The notes beneath the pieces are model-generated. The model ran no database searches. It was not told the origin of the DNA and was given only the letters and a program-made list of their open reading frames with translations. The position numbers were made by a program, and so were the translations under genes. 14,250 nt of DNA, taken from the NCBI GenBank assembly GCA_029938595.1, contig JAOZUP010000053.1, positions 1 to 14,250 of the forward strand, written 5' to 3'. The DNA is from Thermoanaerobaculales bacterium (GTDB lineage: Bacteria; Acidobacteriota; Thermoanaerobaculia; Thermoanaerobaculales; Sulfomarinibacteraceae). Positions 6,614-12,943 of this stretch are shown piece after piece (the first letter of the stretch is position 1; every line of letters starts with the position of its first letter).

Positions 6614-8568
6614 GGTATCTCCGTCTCACCCACCGCGGGACCCGCCGCAGTTTCGAATGCCTCGAGATTTCGGAGGTCGATTATTTCGACCTTGGTGAGA
6701 ACCTCTTTCGGTGGCAGCGTGCCTTCCCTGAGGAGAGTGGCGGCGTGCATCACGCCAAGGCGGCCCATCTCGCCTGGAAACTGGGCCACCGAGCCCAGGA
6801 GCCGTCCAGTCTTGATGTTGTCGAGCGCGTCGGGAATGGCGTCGAAGCCGATCACCGAGACGGTTTCGAGACGCTGTGCGGCGTCAGCTGCTTCCAGGGC
6901 ACCGAGCGCCATCTCGTCGTTGGCTGCGAAGATGGCATCGATCTCAGGGTGCGCCTGCAGCAGATTCTCCGCAACGTTGTAGGCCAGGGCTCGCTCCCAG
7001 TTGGCGGTCTGGCTGGCAACAACCCGGATCCCGGGGTACTCTGCGATCCCCTCGAGGAATCCCAGCCGTCGCTGATCCGCGGTCTCGTGGCCCGAGATGC
7101 CCTCGATGATGGCCACTTCGCCCGACCCGCCGAGGGTCGCCGCAAGATAGCGGCCGGCCACCGAACCACCCTCGAAGTTGTCGGAGCCGATATAGGTGAG
7201 AACCTCTGCCCCGACGGACTCTGCGGCCGCCTCGTCGATCCGGGTGTCGAGCAGGAAAACCGGAATTCCGGCATCGTTGGCCTTGCGGATGGCCGTCACC
7301 AGCTCTTTGGAGCCGGCGGGCGCGAGAAGAATGGCATCGACACCCTGCTGGATCAGGTTCTCGATGATCTGATACTGCCGCTCGACATCGGTCTCGCGAT
7401 CGGCTGCGAGCGACACCAGGTGGATGTCCTGTTCCTCCGCCTCGCGCGCCGCCGCCGACTCCATCGCCGCCCAGAACGGCGAGTTGAGAGCCTTCGGCAC
7501 GAAGGCTACGGTCAGAACCTGCTCCTCCGCCGGTTGGGTCGATGCGGCCCGGAACGCAAGGGCCGCGAGCACCAGGACCACAGTGATGATGCCGGCTATC
7601 ACCCACTTGCGATAGCGTCGCCAACCTTTCACAGGACGGCTGGTCGATCCGCGGTGGCGGGCTCGGTCGAGCACGACCGCCGCGATCAGTACTCCACCCA
7701 CGACCATGCCTTCGAGGGCGGAGGGTACGTTGAGGGCGTTGAGGCCGTTGCGCAGGGTGCCCATGATGAGGGCGCCGATCAGGGTGCCCAGGACGCGGCC
7801 CTCGCCGCCCATCAGGCTCACTCCGCCAATCACCGCCGCCGCAATCGCGTAGAGCTCGTACATCTCGCCCGACAGCGGCGAGGCGGCGTTGAGCCGCGAG
7901 GTCATGAGTACCGCCGCCGCGCCTGCCATGAGCCCCGAAAGGGCGTAGATGGCCACCTTGTACCGCCCCACCGGAACCCCGGAGAGCCAGGCCGCCTGCT
8001 CGTTGCCGCCGATGGCGTAGGTGTAGCGACCGAGCTTGGTTCGGGTCAGCACGAGGTGGGCGAGCACATACAAACCAGCCACCACGAGGACCATGACTGG
8101 AATGCCGGCCACATCGCCGGAGAGTGCGCGGAAGGATTCCGGGAACCCACTGATCGGTTTGGAGCCCGAGTAGATCTTGGCGGCGCTGCGTGCGATGAGC
8201 ATCATTCCCAGGGTGGTGATGAACGGCGGGATACGGCCGAGAGTTGTGATCAACCCGTTGAGCACGCCGCACCCGAGCCCGACCAGCAGCCCGGCGACGA
8301 TGGCGACGAACGTCGAATGCCCGGCGACCAGGAGATCGGCCGTCACGAGCCCACAGAGGGCCAGGATGGAGCCCACCGACAGATCGATACCGCCCGAGAT
8401 GATCACGAAGGTCAGACCGATGCCGAGGATCGCGTTGATGGCTGACTGCTGCATGACGTTGAGCAAGTTGTCGGTGCTCAGAAAGTGGGGGGAGGCGATG
8501 CCGAAGAGGATCACGAGCCCGATCAACACGAAGAGCGTCTGTAGGCGAGCGGAGAGATTCTGGATCAC
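6610..8568 (-). CDS. Fused sugar ABC transporter permease (RbsC-like) + sugar-binding domain (RbsB-like)
   Basis: One 652-aa polypeptide carries two transporter parts normally made as separate proteins. Residues 1-300 are an RbsC-type permease, with GLTFVIISGGIDLSVGSI (51-68) and GGVSLMGGEGRVLGTLIGAL (248-267). A basic loop (302-321, rich in Arg/Lys) and one further membrane segment (about 322-342) follow, placing the rest outside the cytoplasm. Residues 351-640 are a type-1 periplasmic binding domain close to RbsB: LNSPFW (361-366), FAANDEMALGA (547-557), IGFDAIPD (573-580), AQFP (595-598). Aligned by eye to E. coli RbsB, ribose contacts are kept at Asp441, Arg500, Asn550, Asp576 and Gln596, with aromatic residues at 365, 366 and 534. 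RbsB Asn13 and Arg90 become Ser363 and Thr442, so the ligand is probably sugar-like but not simply ribose. The GTG start at 8568 overlaps the upstream stop, and the stop overlaps the ATPase start (both GTGA). Confidence 0.93.
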   Translation of the reverse strand: MIQNLSARLQTLFVLIGLVILFGIASPHFLSTDNLLNVMQQSAINAILGIGLTFVIISGGIDLSVGSILALCGLVTADLLVAGHSTFVAIVAGLLVGLGCGVLNGLITTLGRIPPFITTLGMMLIARSAAKIYSGSKPISGFPESFRALSGDVAGIPVMVLVVAGLYVLAHLVLTRTKLGRYTYAIGGNEQAAWLSGVPVGRYKVAIYALSGLMAGAAAVLMTSRLNAASPLSGEMYELYAIAAAVIGGVSLMGGEGRVLGTLIGALIMGTLRNGLNALNVPSALEGMVVGGVLIAAVVLDRARHRGSTSRPVKGWRRYRKWVIAGIITVVLVLAALAFRAASTQPAEEQVLTVAFVPKALNSPFWAAMESAAAREAEEQDIHLVSLAADRETDVERQYQIIENLIQQGVDAILLAPAGSKELVTAIRKANDAGIPVFLLDTRIDEAAAESVGAEVLTYIGSDNFEGGSVAGRYLAATLGGSGEVAIIEGISGHETADQRRLGFLEGIAEYPGIRVVASQTANWERALAYNVAENLLQAHPEIDAIFAANDEMALGALEAADAAQRLETVSVIGFDAIPDALDNIKTGRLLGSVAQFPGEMGRLGVMHAATLLREGTLPPKEVLTKVEIIDLRNLEAFETAAGPAVGETEIP

Positions 8569-10445
8569 TCGGGTCCACCCCCCGGCGTCGACATCTCAAA
8601 ACCCAGCCAGCGCGCGACCATCGGCGCGACTGCGGTCGCCGGAATCTCGCCGCGGCGGTTTTTCTTGATTCCGGCGCCGCGAGCGAAGAGCATGCCGCAC
8701 ATCTCGTCGTGGGCGGCGAGGTAGCCATGCTGGCCGTAGTAACGGCTGGGTTCGTGGTTGGGACCATCGAGACCCGCCGAGGCGGCAAACCCCGGCGCGA
8801 GGAAGACCACCAGATCACCGGAGTTGGGGCTGTCGAGGCCCACGGCCACCGCCTCGGCTCGGGTAAAGATCTTCTCCGTCACGGGGCGCCCCTCGACCTC
8901 GAGGTCGGCGAAGGCTCGCGCCGCGCGCCGCAGGAGATCGGGGGCTTCGGATGAGGAGACCACGCCGTCGGGCTCGCGCCCCTCGAGGTTGAGGTAGAGG
9001 TTGATGGCGGCGCCGCTTGCGGTCGCCACCATGGGTGTATCGGCGGCAATCCGCAGCCGTCGACCGTCGGACGCAATCTTCAACAGACCCGCCGTCTCAA
9101 GGACCATGTTTGGACGCACGATCTCGTGAATTGAGACCAATCCGTGGTCTGAGACTACGACGAGGGCGTCTCGCTCAGGCTCGAGCACGCTCCACAACGC
9201 CTTTACCGAGGCGTCGATCGAGCGGCCGACGCGCGCCAGGCCCTCGCGGGCGGCCAGCGCCCGCCCGGGACTGAAGGCCCACTGAAGTTCATCGGTGATG
9301 AGGCTCGCGTGCTGGTATTCGTCGGCACTCGGGTGGTAGGCGAGAACGAGATCGGGATCTTCCTCGGCGAGCACCCACTCGGCCATCCGGTCAAGGTAGC
9401 GGTCGAGCCGTTCGCTCTGTTCGAGAAAGGTGTCGAGGTCGATGCCCGCCGCGAGGTCCAGCCACCAGGCAGCGAGCTGCTCCCGGTCGGGCTCGCCCGG
9501 CCAGGGGCCAATGGCCTCGGTGAGACGGTCCTCAAAGGCCTCCGGATAGGCGCGTAGGCGGTGAGCACCGCCCACATAGAGCCGAAGACCGCCGTCGAGG
9601 CGGTCGATGCGGAGCACCTTGCACCATGCGCCGTAGCTCCGCGAACGGTCGTCGCGCCCTCCCTGCGCCTCGAAACCAAGCTCGAACCACTCCATCTCGC
9701 CCACATAGCTCCAGTCGGAAGCGTTTTCGAGGCGCATCGCGGCGGCGTCGTAACGAGGTCTTCCATCCGGATTGGAGTCCACCAGGGCCACCAGCGCCGT
9801 CACCGACTTCGGGTCTGCCGAACCGAGACCCACCTCAAACCGCCACAGCAGCGGCGCCAGCCCGTCGGCCGACGGCACCTCGCCGGTGGTGCCGGCGGTG
9901 CCGGGTTCCAGATCGAGAAGCTCGGAGGCGGCCAGGGGCGGGCCCGGCCACACCGCCCCGAAGTCGCCCCTCCGGTCCGGCGCCTCGCCATCAGCCCCCG
10001 GCCAGACCAGGGTTGCTACCGTGAGACCGCTCCTCCGCGCGGCTTCCCAGAGAGTCTCGGCGTCGCTCGACGCCGTGAATCCGGAGATGCGCTCGATGAT
10101 CGATGTCCCGGGGTGGCGATACCAGTTGTTGACGATGCCGGTGCCGGCGGCGTTGCGGCCGGTCGCCAGGGTGGCATGGTTGACCGCGGTCAGCGTTGGG
10201 TCGACCATCCGCAGCCGCTCCGCCGAAAAGCCGCTTTCTGCCAGACCGCGGAGCCCATCAGGGGACGCAGCCGTGCCGTCGGCGATCCAGCGCCACGCGA
10301 GGTCCGCTCCGACCCCGTCAAAGGAGACCATCACCACCCGCTCCGCACGGATCTCCGGCGGCCCACCGCTCTGGCACGCAAAGGCGAGAGAAAAGATCAG
10401 GGTCGCACAGAGGGTCGCAAGACGGAGAACGGGTGTCTTCAACAT
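8565..10445 (-). CDS. Exported alkaline-phosphatase-superfamily phosphodiesterase / nucleotide pyrophosphatase-like protein
   Basis: This is a 626-aa exported hydrolase of the NPP/type I phosphodiesterase branch. The N-terminus is a Sec-type leader ending SLAFAC (19-24). Cleavage after Ala23 (AFA motif) or lipidation of Cys24 are both possible; the lipobox is atypical. All seven NPP-type two-metal site positions are present by motif: Asp43 (SFDGVG), the nucleophile in DPTLTAVNHATLATG (Thr86, or less likely Thr84), Asp375 and His379 (SADEYQH), Asp433-His434 (VSDHGL) and His573 (GQHGY). About 290 residues separate the nucleophile from Asp375, much more than in compact bacterial NPPs, so a Trp/Tyr-rich inserted domain lies around 160-330. 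It is the first gene of the unit with the ABC importer; its TGA overlaps the permease GTG. The start is ATG 10445, with no strong Shine-Dalgarno. Substrate unknown; phosphodiester or phosphomonoester cleavage is inferred. Confidence 0.85.
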   Translation of the reverse strand: MLKTPVLRLATLCATLIFSLAFACQSGGPPEIRAERVVMVSFDGVGADLAWRWIADGTAASPDGLRGLAESGFSAERLRMVDPTLTAVNHATLATGRNAAGTGIVNNWYRHPGTSIIERISGFTASSDAETLWEAARRSGLTVATLVWPGADGEAPDRRGDFGAVWPGPPLAASELLDLEPGTAGTTGEVPSADGLAPLLWRFEVGLGSADPKSVTALVALVDSNPDGRPRYDAAAMRLENASDWSYVGEMEWFELGFEAQGGRDDRSRSYGAWCKVLRIDRLDGGLRLYVGGAHRLRAYPEAFEDRLTEAIGPWPGEPDREQLAAWWLDLAAGIDLDTFLEQSERLDRYLDRMAEWVLAEEDPDLVLAYHPSADEYQHASLITDELQWAFSPGRALAAREGLARVGRSIDASVKALWSVLEPERDALVVVSDHGLVSIHEIVRPNMVLETAGLLKIASDGRRLRIAADTPMVATASGAAINLYLNLEGREPDGVVSSSEAPDLLRRAARAFADLEVEGRPVTEKIFTRAEAVAVGLDSPNSGDLVVFLAPGFAASAGLDGPNHEPSRYYGQHGYLAAHDEMCGMLFARGAGIKKNRRGEIPATAVAPMVARWLGFEMSTPGGGPE

Positions 10446-10472
10446 CCCGGCGATGGTAACGCACGACGATTG

Positions 10473-10571
10473 AATTAGGAGTTAGGAATTAGGAATTAGG
10501 AATTTCCACCCCTCCCCCCACCGATGGTGATGCCCTGGGGAGGGTGGGCGGCATTCCTAATTCCTAATTCC
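10473..10571. repeat. Heptad-armed hairpin element 1 (between rlpA and the phosphodiesterase gene)
   Basis: The left arm (10475-10504) consists of 7-bp units TTAGGAG, then TTAGGAA three times. The right arm (10553-10571) is the complement (TTCCTAA units). The 19 bases 10485-10503 pair perfectly with 10553-10571. Inside, CCACCC (10506-10511) pairs with GGGTGG (10542-10547), and TCCCC (10513-10517) with GGGGA (10537-10541), leaving one bulged C. The element starts 5 nt after the rlpA stop and ends about 27 nt before the phosphodiesterase ATG. No U-run follows, so it is not a classical intrinsic terminator. Possible roles are an mRNA 3'-end stabiliser, a rho-related or attenuation structure, or a dispersed palindromic repeat. 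Confidence 0.9.
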
Positions 10572-10576
10572 GAAGG

Positions 10577-11365
10577 TCAGCCGCCGCAGGGAACGACGTG
10601 CGCTCCCGGCCAGGCATCGGTGACCCGGTTGCGGGCCTTTTCCGCGGCTTTTTCCTTGTCGAACGGACCAACGCGGACCCTCCACAGACCGGCAACGCCT
10701 TCAAGCACCACCGCATCTTCGCCGAATTTCTCGAGCTCCATCTCGGCACGGGCTGCATTATCACGGTCGGAGAAGGCGCCCACCTGGACCCAGAAGCACC
10801 CGTGGGATTTCCCCGGGGCGGTCATGGGGGGAGGCGCGGGCTGGATTTCCTCGCGGCCGACCACCTTGATCTTGACCGGCGCCACGCCGTCACGGTCGAG
10901 CCCGATCTTCTTGGCAGCGGCATAGGAGAGGTCGATGATCCGACCCTCGATGAAGGGCCCACGGTCATTGACGCGGACCTTCACATCCGCTCCGGTGTCA
11001 CGCCGCGTAACCTTGACCACCGAACCAAAGGGAAGGGTCTTGTGGGCCGCCGTCATCCGGTGCATGTCGTAGACCTCCCCCGAAGCCGTACGGCGGCCGT
11101 GATAGGGCTCGCCGTACCACGATGCGATGCCCTTCTCAGTGAATCCCTCCTCCACCGGCGTCACCACCGGCGCCAGCGCTGGCGTTGGCGCGGAGGGCCT
11201 CACGCTCGGTTGTTTGGCACCGCGGTGCGCGCAGCCCGCAGTCAACAAGACGAAGGCGCAGACCAGCACCGCCGCCGGAGTTCTTAGTTTTGAGTTTTTA
11301 GTTTTGAGTTCCCTGCCACCCCCCGTGAGAATCGAAGGGTGGGTACGGGATAACTCAAAACTCAT
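10577..11365 (-). CDS. rlpA: Septal ring lytic transglycosylase RlpA-like lipoprotein (DPBB + SPOR)
   Basis: This is an outer-membrane lipoprotein that cleaves naked glycan strands at the septum, 262 aa as called. The leader ends in a clear lipobox LTAGC (Cys45). A Pro/Ala-rich linker follows. The double-psi beta-barrel RlpA domain (about 79-170) contains ASWYGEPYHGRRTASGE, the catalytic-type His108 in TAAHKTLPFG and Asp134 in VNDRGPF. A C-terminal SPOR peptidoglycan-binding domain runs from about 190 to 258 (WVQVGAF ... WRVRVGPF). The only in-frame ATG is at 11365, inside heptad element 2, which therefore encodes about the first 28 residues, including the basic leader segment KTKNSKLR. A GTG at 11269 would start just before the hydrophobic core but lacks basic residues. 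The gene follows purB on the same strand, 16 nt after its stop. Confidence 0.92.
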   Translation of the reverse strand: MSFELSRTHPSILTGGGRELKTKNSKLRTPAAVLVCAFVLLTAGCAHRGAKQPSVRPSAPTPALAPVVTPVEEGFTEKGIASWYGEPYHGRRTASGEVYDMHRMTAAHKTLPFGSVVKVTRRDTGADVKVRVNDRGPFIEGRIIDLSYAAAKKIGLDRDGVAPVKIKVVGREEIQPAPPPMTAPGKSHGCFWVQVGAFSDRDNAARAEMELEKFGEDAVVLEGVAGLWRVRVGPFDKEKAAEKARNRVTDAWPGAHVVPCGG

Positions 11366-11385
11366 AACTAAGAACTCAAAACTAG
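11281..11385. repeat. Heptad-armed hairpin element 2 (purB/rlpA junction)
   Basis: The left arm 11281-11310 is built of TTTTGAG/TTTTTAG 7-mers. The right arm 11352-11382 is built of AACTCAA, AACTCAT, AACTAAG and AACTCAA units. The innermost 11 bases pair perfectly (11300-11310 with 11352-11362), and the outer 19 positions pair with about five mismatches. The inner helix CCACCC (11316-11321) with GGGTGG (11337-11342) is the same as in element 1, and the 8-mer AGGGTGGG occurs in both. On the - strand the element starts at the TAG stop codon of purB and contains the apparent rlpA start. Confidence 0.88.
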
Positions 11386-12821
11386 ACTTCGAGATCCTTA
11401 GCCTCCGGCAGTCCCCCCGCTTTTTCGAGAATCGGCTGCACCACCTCGGCGAGAAACTCCCGCACTTGCTCGGGTGCGCGGCCGACGAAGCGAGCGGGGT
11501 CGAGGAGAGCCTCGAGCTCGCCGCGATCCAGGGGCACCTCCGGATCGTCGGCGACGTGGGCGAGGTAGGGATTATCGGCGCCGTCGGAGAGGACAGCCTG
11601 GGCCGCCGCCCGTGCGTGAAGCCGCAGCCGCTCGTGCAGCGCCTGCCGGTCGCCGCCCCGTCGCACGCCTTCCATCAGAATCGCCTCCGAGGCCATCAAG
11701 GGCAACTCTTCGGCGAGGTTGCGCGCGATCATTGCGGGGAAGACCTGGAGGCCGTGGACCACGTTCTGGACGATGGTGAGGATCGCGTCAGCAGCAAGGA
11801 AAGCCTCCGGCAGCGCCATGCGCCGGTTTGCCGAGTCGTCGAGGGTCCGCTCGAGCCACTGCGAGGCCGCGGTCTGCGCCGGGTTGGCGGCCATTGCGAT
11901 CAACCACCGGGCGAGGGCGGTGACCCGTTCCGAGCGCATTGGGTTGGCCTTGTAGGGCATCGCCGACGACCCCACCTGGCCGGAAGCCATGGGCTCGCGC
12001 AGTTCCTTGAGGCGGGCCAGCAAACGGATGTCGGTGGAGAGCTTGGCGGCCGACTGGGCAACGCCCGAGAGCGCATCGAGGACGAAGGCGTCAATCTTTC
12101 GCGGGTAGGTCTGGCCGGTAACCGGATAGGTGGCGTCGAACCCGACCTTCCGAGCCACCAGACGGTCGAGCTCACGCACCTTGTCGTGGTCGCCGTCGAA
12201 GAGCTCGAGAAAGGTCGCCTGGGTCCCGGTCGTGCCCTTGGCGCCCCGTAGCTTGAGGCGGTCGCGCTCGAAGCGCAGGCGCTCGAGGTCGAGGAGGAAG
12301 TCCTGCAACCACAGACACGCCCGCTTGCCAACCGTGGTCGGTTGGGCGGGCTGGAAGTGGGTCATGCCGAGGGTCGGCTCATCGGCCCACTTCTCGGCAA
12401 AGGCCGCCAGGGCGCTCGCCACCGCCATCACCCTCTGGATCACCAGATCGAGGGCATCGCGGGTGATGAGGAGCTCGGCATTATCACCAACGAAGGCCGA
12501 GGTCGCCCCGAGGTGGAGAATCGGCTTCGCCGCCGGTGCGCGGTCGGCAAAGGCCTCGAGGTGGGCCATGACGTCGTGGCGGGTGCGTTTCTCGTACTCA
12601 CGCACGCGCTCGAGATCATTTTCGGTGATCTCGAGATTGGCGCGCATCTGCTCCAAAGCCTCGGCCGGGATCTCGAGCCCCAGCTCACGCTCGGCCTCGG
12701 CCAAAGCCAGCCACATCCGCCGCCAAGTCGTGTAGCGATGCCCAGTGGAAAAAAGCCGCTGCATTTCCTCAGACGCATATCGCCCGGTCAGCGGATGATC
12801 AAAGCCGTCGAGATCGGTCAT
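11382..12821 (-). CDS. purB: Adenylosuccinate lyase, animal-like clade
   Basis: This cytoplasmic enzyme of purine synthesis eliminates fumarate from SAICAR and from adenylosuccinate. It is 479 aa. The superfamily signature GSSAMPYKANPMRSE (284-298) carries the catalytic Ser285. His82 (TRHDVMAH) and His155 (THFQPAQPTT) match the active-site histidines of human ADSL with a constant offset of four. Segments such as QWLERTLDDSANRR (321-334) and the C-terminal LLDPARFVGRAPEQV region resemble the vertebrate enzyme more than E. coli PurB. The start is ATG 12821, preceded by GGAGG. An open frame continues 26 codons further upstream to 12899, but it runs into the intergenic hairpin and has no family similarity. 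The TAG stop coincides with the edge of heptad element 2. It is probably cotranscribed with rlpA. Confidence 0.96.
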   Translation of the reverse strand: MTDLDGFDHPLTGRYASEEMQRLFSTGHRYTTWRRMWLALAEAERELGLEIPAEALEQMRANLEITENDLERVREYEKRTRHDVMAHLEAFADRAPAAKPILHLGATSAFVGDNAELLITRDALDLVIQRVMAVASALAAFAEKWADEPTLGMTHFQPAQPTTVGKRACLWLQDFLLDLERLRFERDRLKLRGAKGTTGTQATFLELFDGDHDKVRELDRLVARKVGFDATYPVTGQTYPRKIDAFVLDALSGVAQSAAKLSTDIRLLARLKELREPMASGQVGSSAMPYKANPMRSERVTALARWLIAMAANPAQTAASQWLERTLDDSANRRMALPEAFLAADAILTIVQNVVHGLQVFPAMIARNLAEELPLMASEAILMEGVRRGGDRQALHERLRLHARAAAQAVLSDGADNPYLAHVADDPEVPLDRGELEALLDPARFVGRAPEQVREFLAEVVQPILEKAGGLPEAKDLEV

Positions 12822-12825
12822 TATT

Positions 12826-12830
12826 CCTCC
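12826..12830 (-). promoter_or_regulatory. Ribosome binding site fixing the purB start
   Basis: GGAGG on the - strand lies 4 nt before the ATG at 12821. It supports this start over a longer upstream extension. Confidence 0.75.
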
Positions 12831-12836
12831 GGGTCG

Positions 12837-12842
12837 AGTATA
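12837..12842 (-). promoter_or_regulatory. Possible -10 element of the purB promoter
   Basis: TATACT on the - strand is one base from the TATAAT consensus and lies 15 nt upstream of the purB ATG. This would give a very short leader. No convincing -35 hexamer is seen 16-18 nt further upstream, so the call is tentative. Confidence 0.2.
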
Positions 12843-12865
12843 CCGATCGATATGCTTTCCCCCTG

Positions 12866-12913
12866 TTCTTTTCTTTGGCGGGCGCCTTCCGAGGCGCACG
12901 CCAAAAAAAAGAA
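12866..12913. repeat. 48-nt near-perfect hairpin in the purB/arcA divergent intergenic region
   Basis: Twenty-two base pairs with two mismatches enclose a TCCG loop. The outer part is T-rich on the 5' arm and A-rich on the 3' arm, and the inner part is GC-rich (GGCGGGCGCCT with AGGCGCACGCC). The order is T-run, GC stem, A-run, which is the reverse of a bidirectional terminator. It sits between the divergently transcribed purB and arginine deiminase genes and ends about 19 nt before the deiminase Shine-Dalgarno, so it may lie in the deiminase leader or act as an operator-like palindrome. Confidence 0.8.
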
Positions 12914-12931
12914 TAAGATGCCGTTCACCGG

Positions 12932-12938
12932 AAAGGAG
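12932..12938 (+). promoter_or_regulatory. Ribosome binding site of the arginine deiminase gene
   Basis: AAAGGAG, 5 nt before the ATG at 12944, is a strong Shine-Dalgarno match that fixes the start codon. Confidence 0.8.
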
Positions 12939-12943
12939 CGCGA

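Noticed and set aside
6538..8445. A 635-codon open frame on the + strand opposite the ABC transporter gene
   Set aside because: It is antisense to a protein with clear permease and binding-domain motifs. The product is rich in His/Arg/Gly with no recognisable domain, which is typical of a mirror frame in GC-rich DNA.
6944..8818. A 624-codon - strand frame overlapping the permease/binding gene in another register
   Set aside because: Arg/Gly/Pro-rich low-complexity translation with no motif. The overlapping frame has firm family matches.
10475..10571. CRISPR array or plain tandem repeat
   Set aside because: Units are only 7 bp with no spacers, and the two arms are inverted around a paired core, so a hairpin element explains it better.
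12822..12899. N-terminal extension of purB by 26 codons
   Set aside because: The ATG at 12821 has a good GGAGG and matches the usual enzyme start. The extension is a basic, unrelated sequence running through the intergenic hairpin.
12866..12913. Bidirectional intrinsic terminator
   Set aside because: The T-run precedes and the A-run follows the stem on both strands. A terminator needs T residues after the stem, and neither flanking gene ends here.
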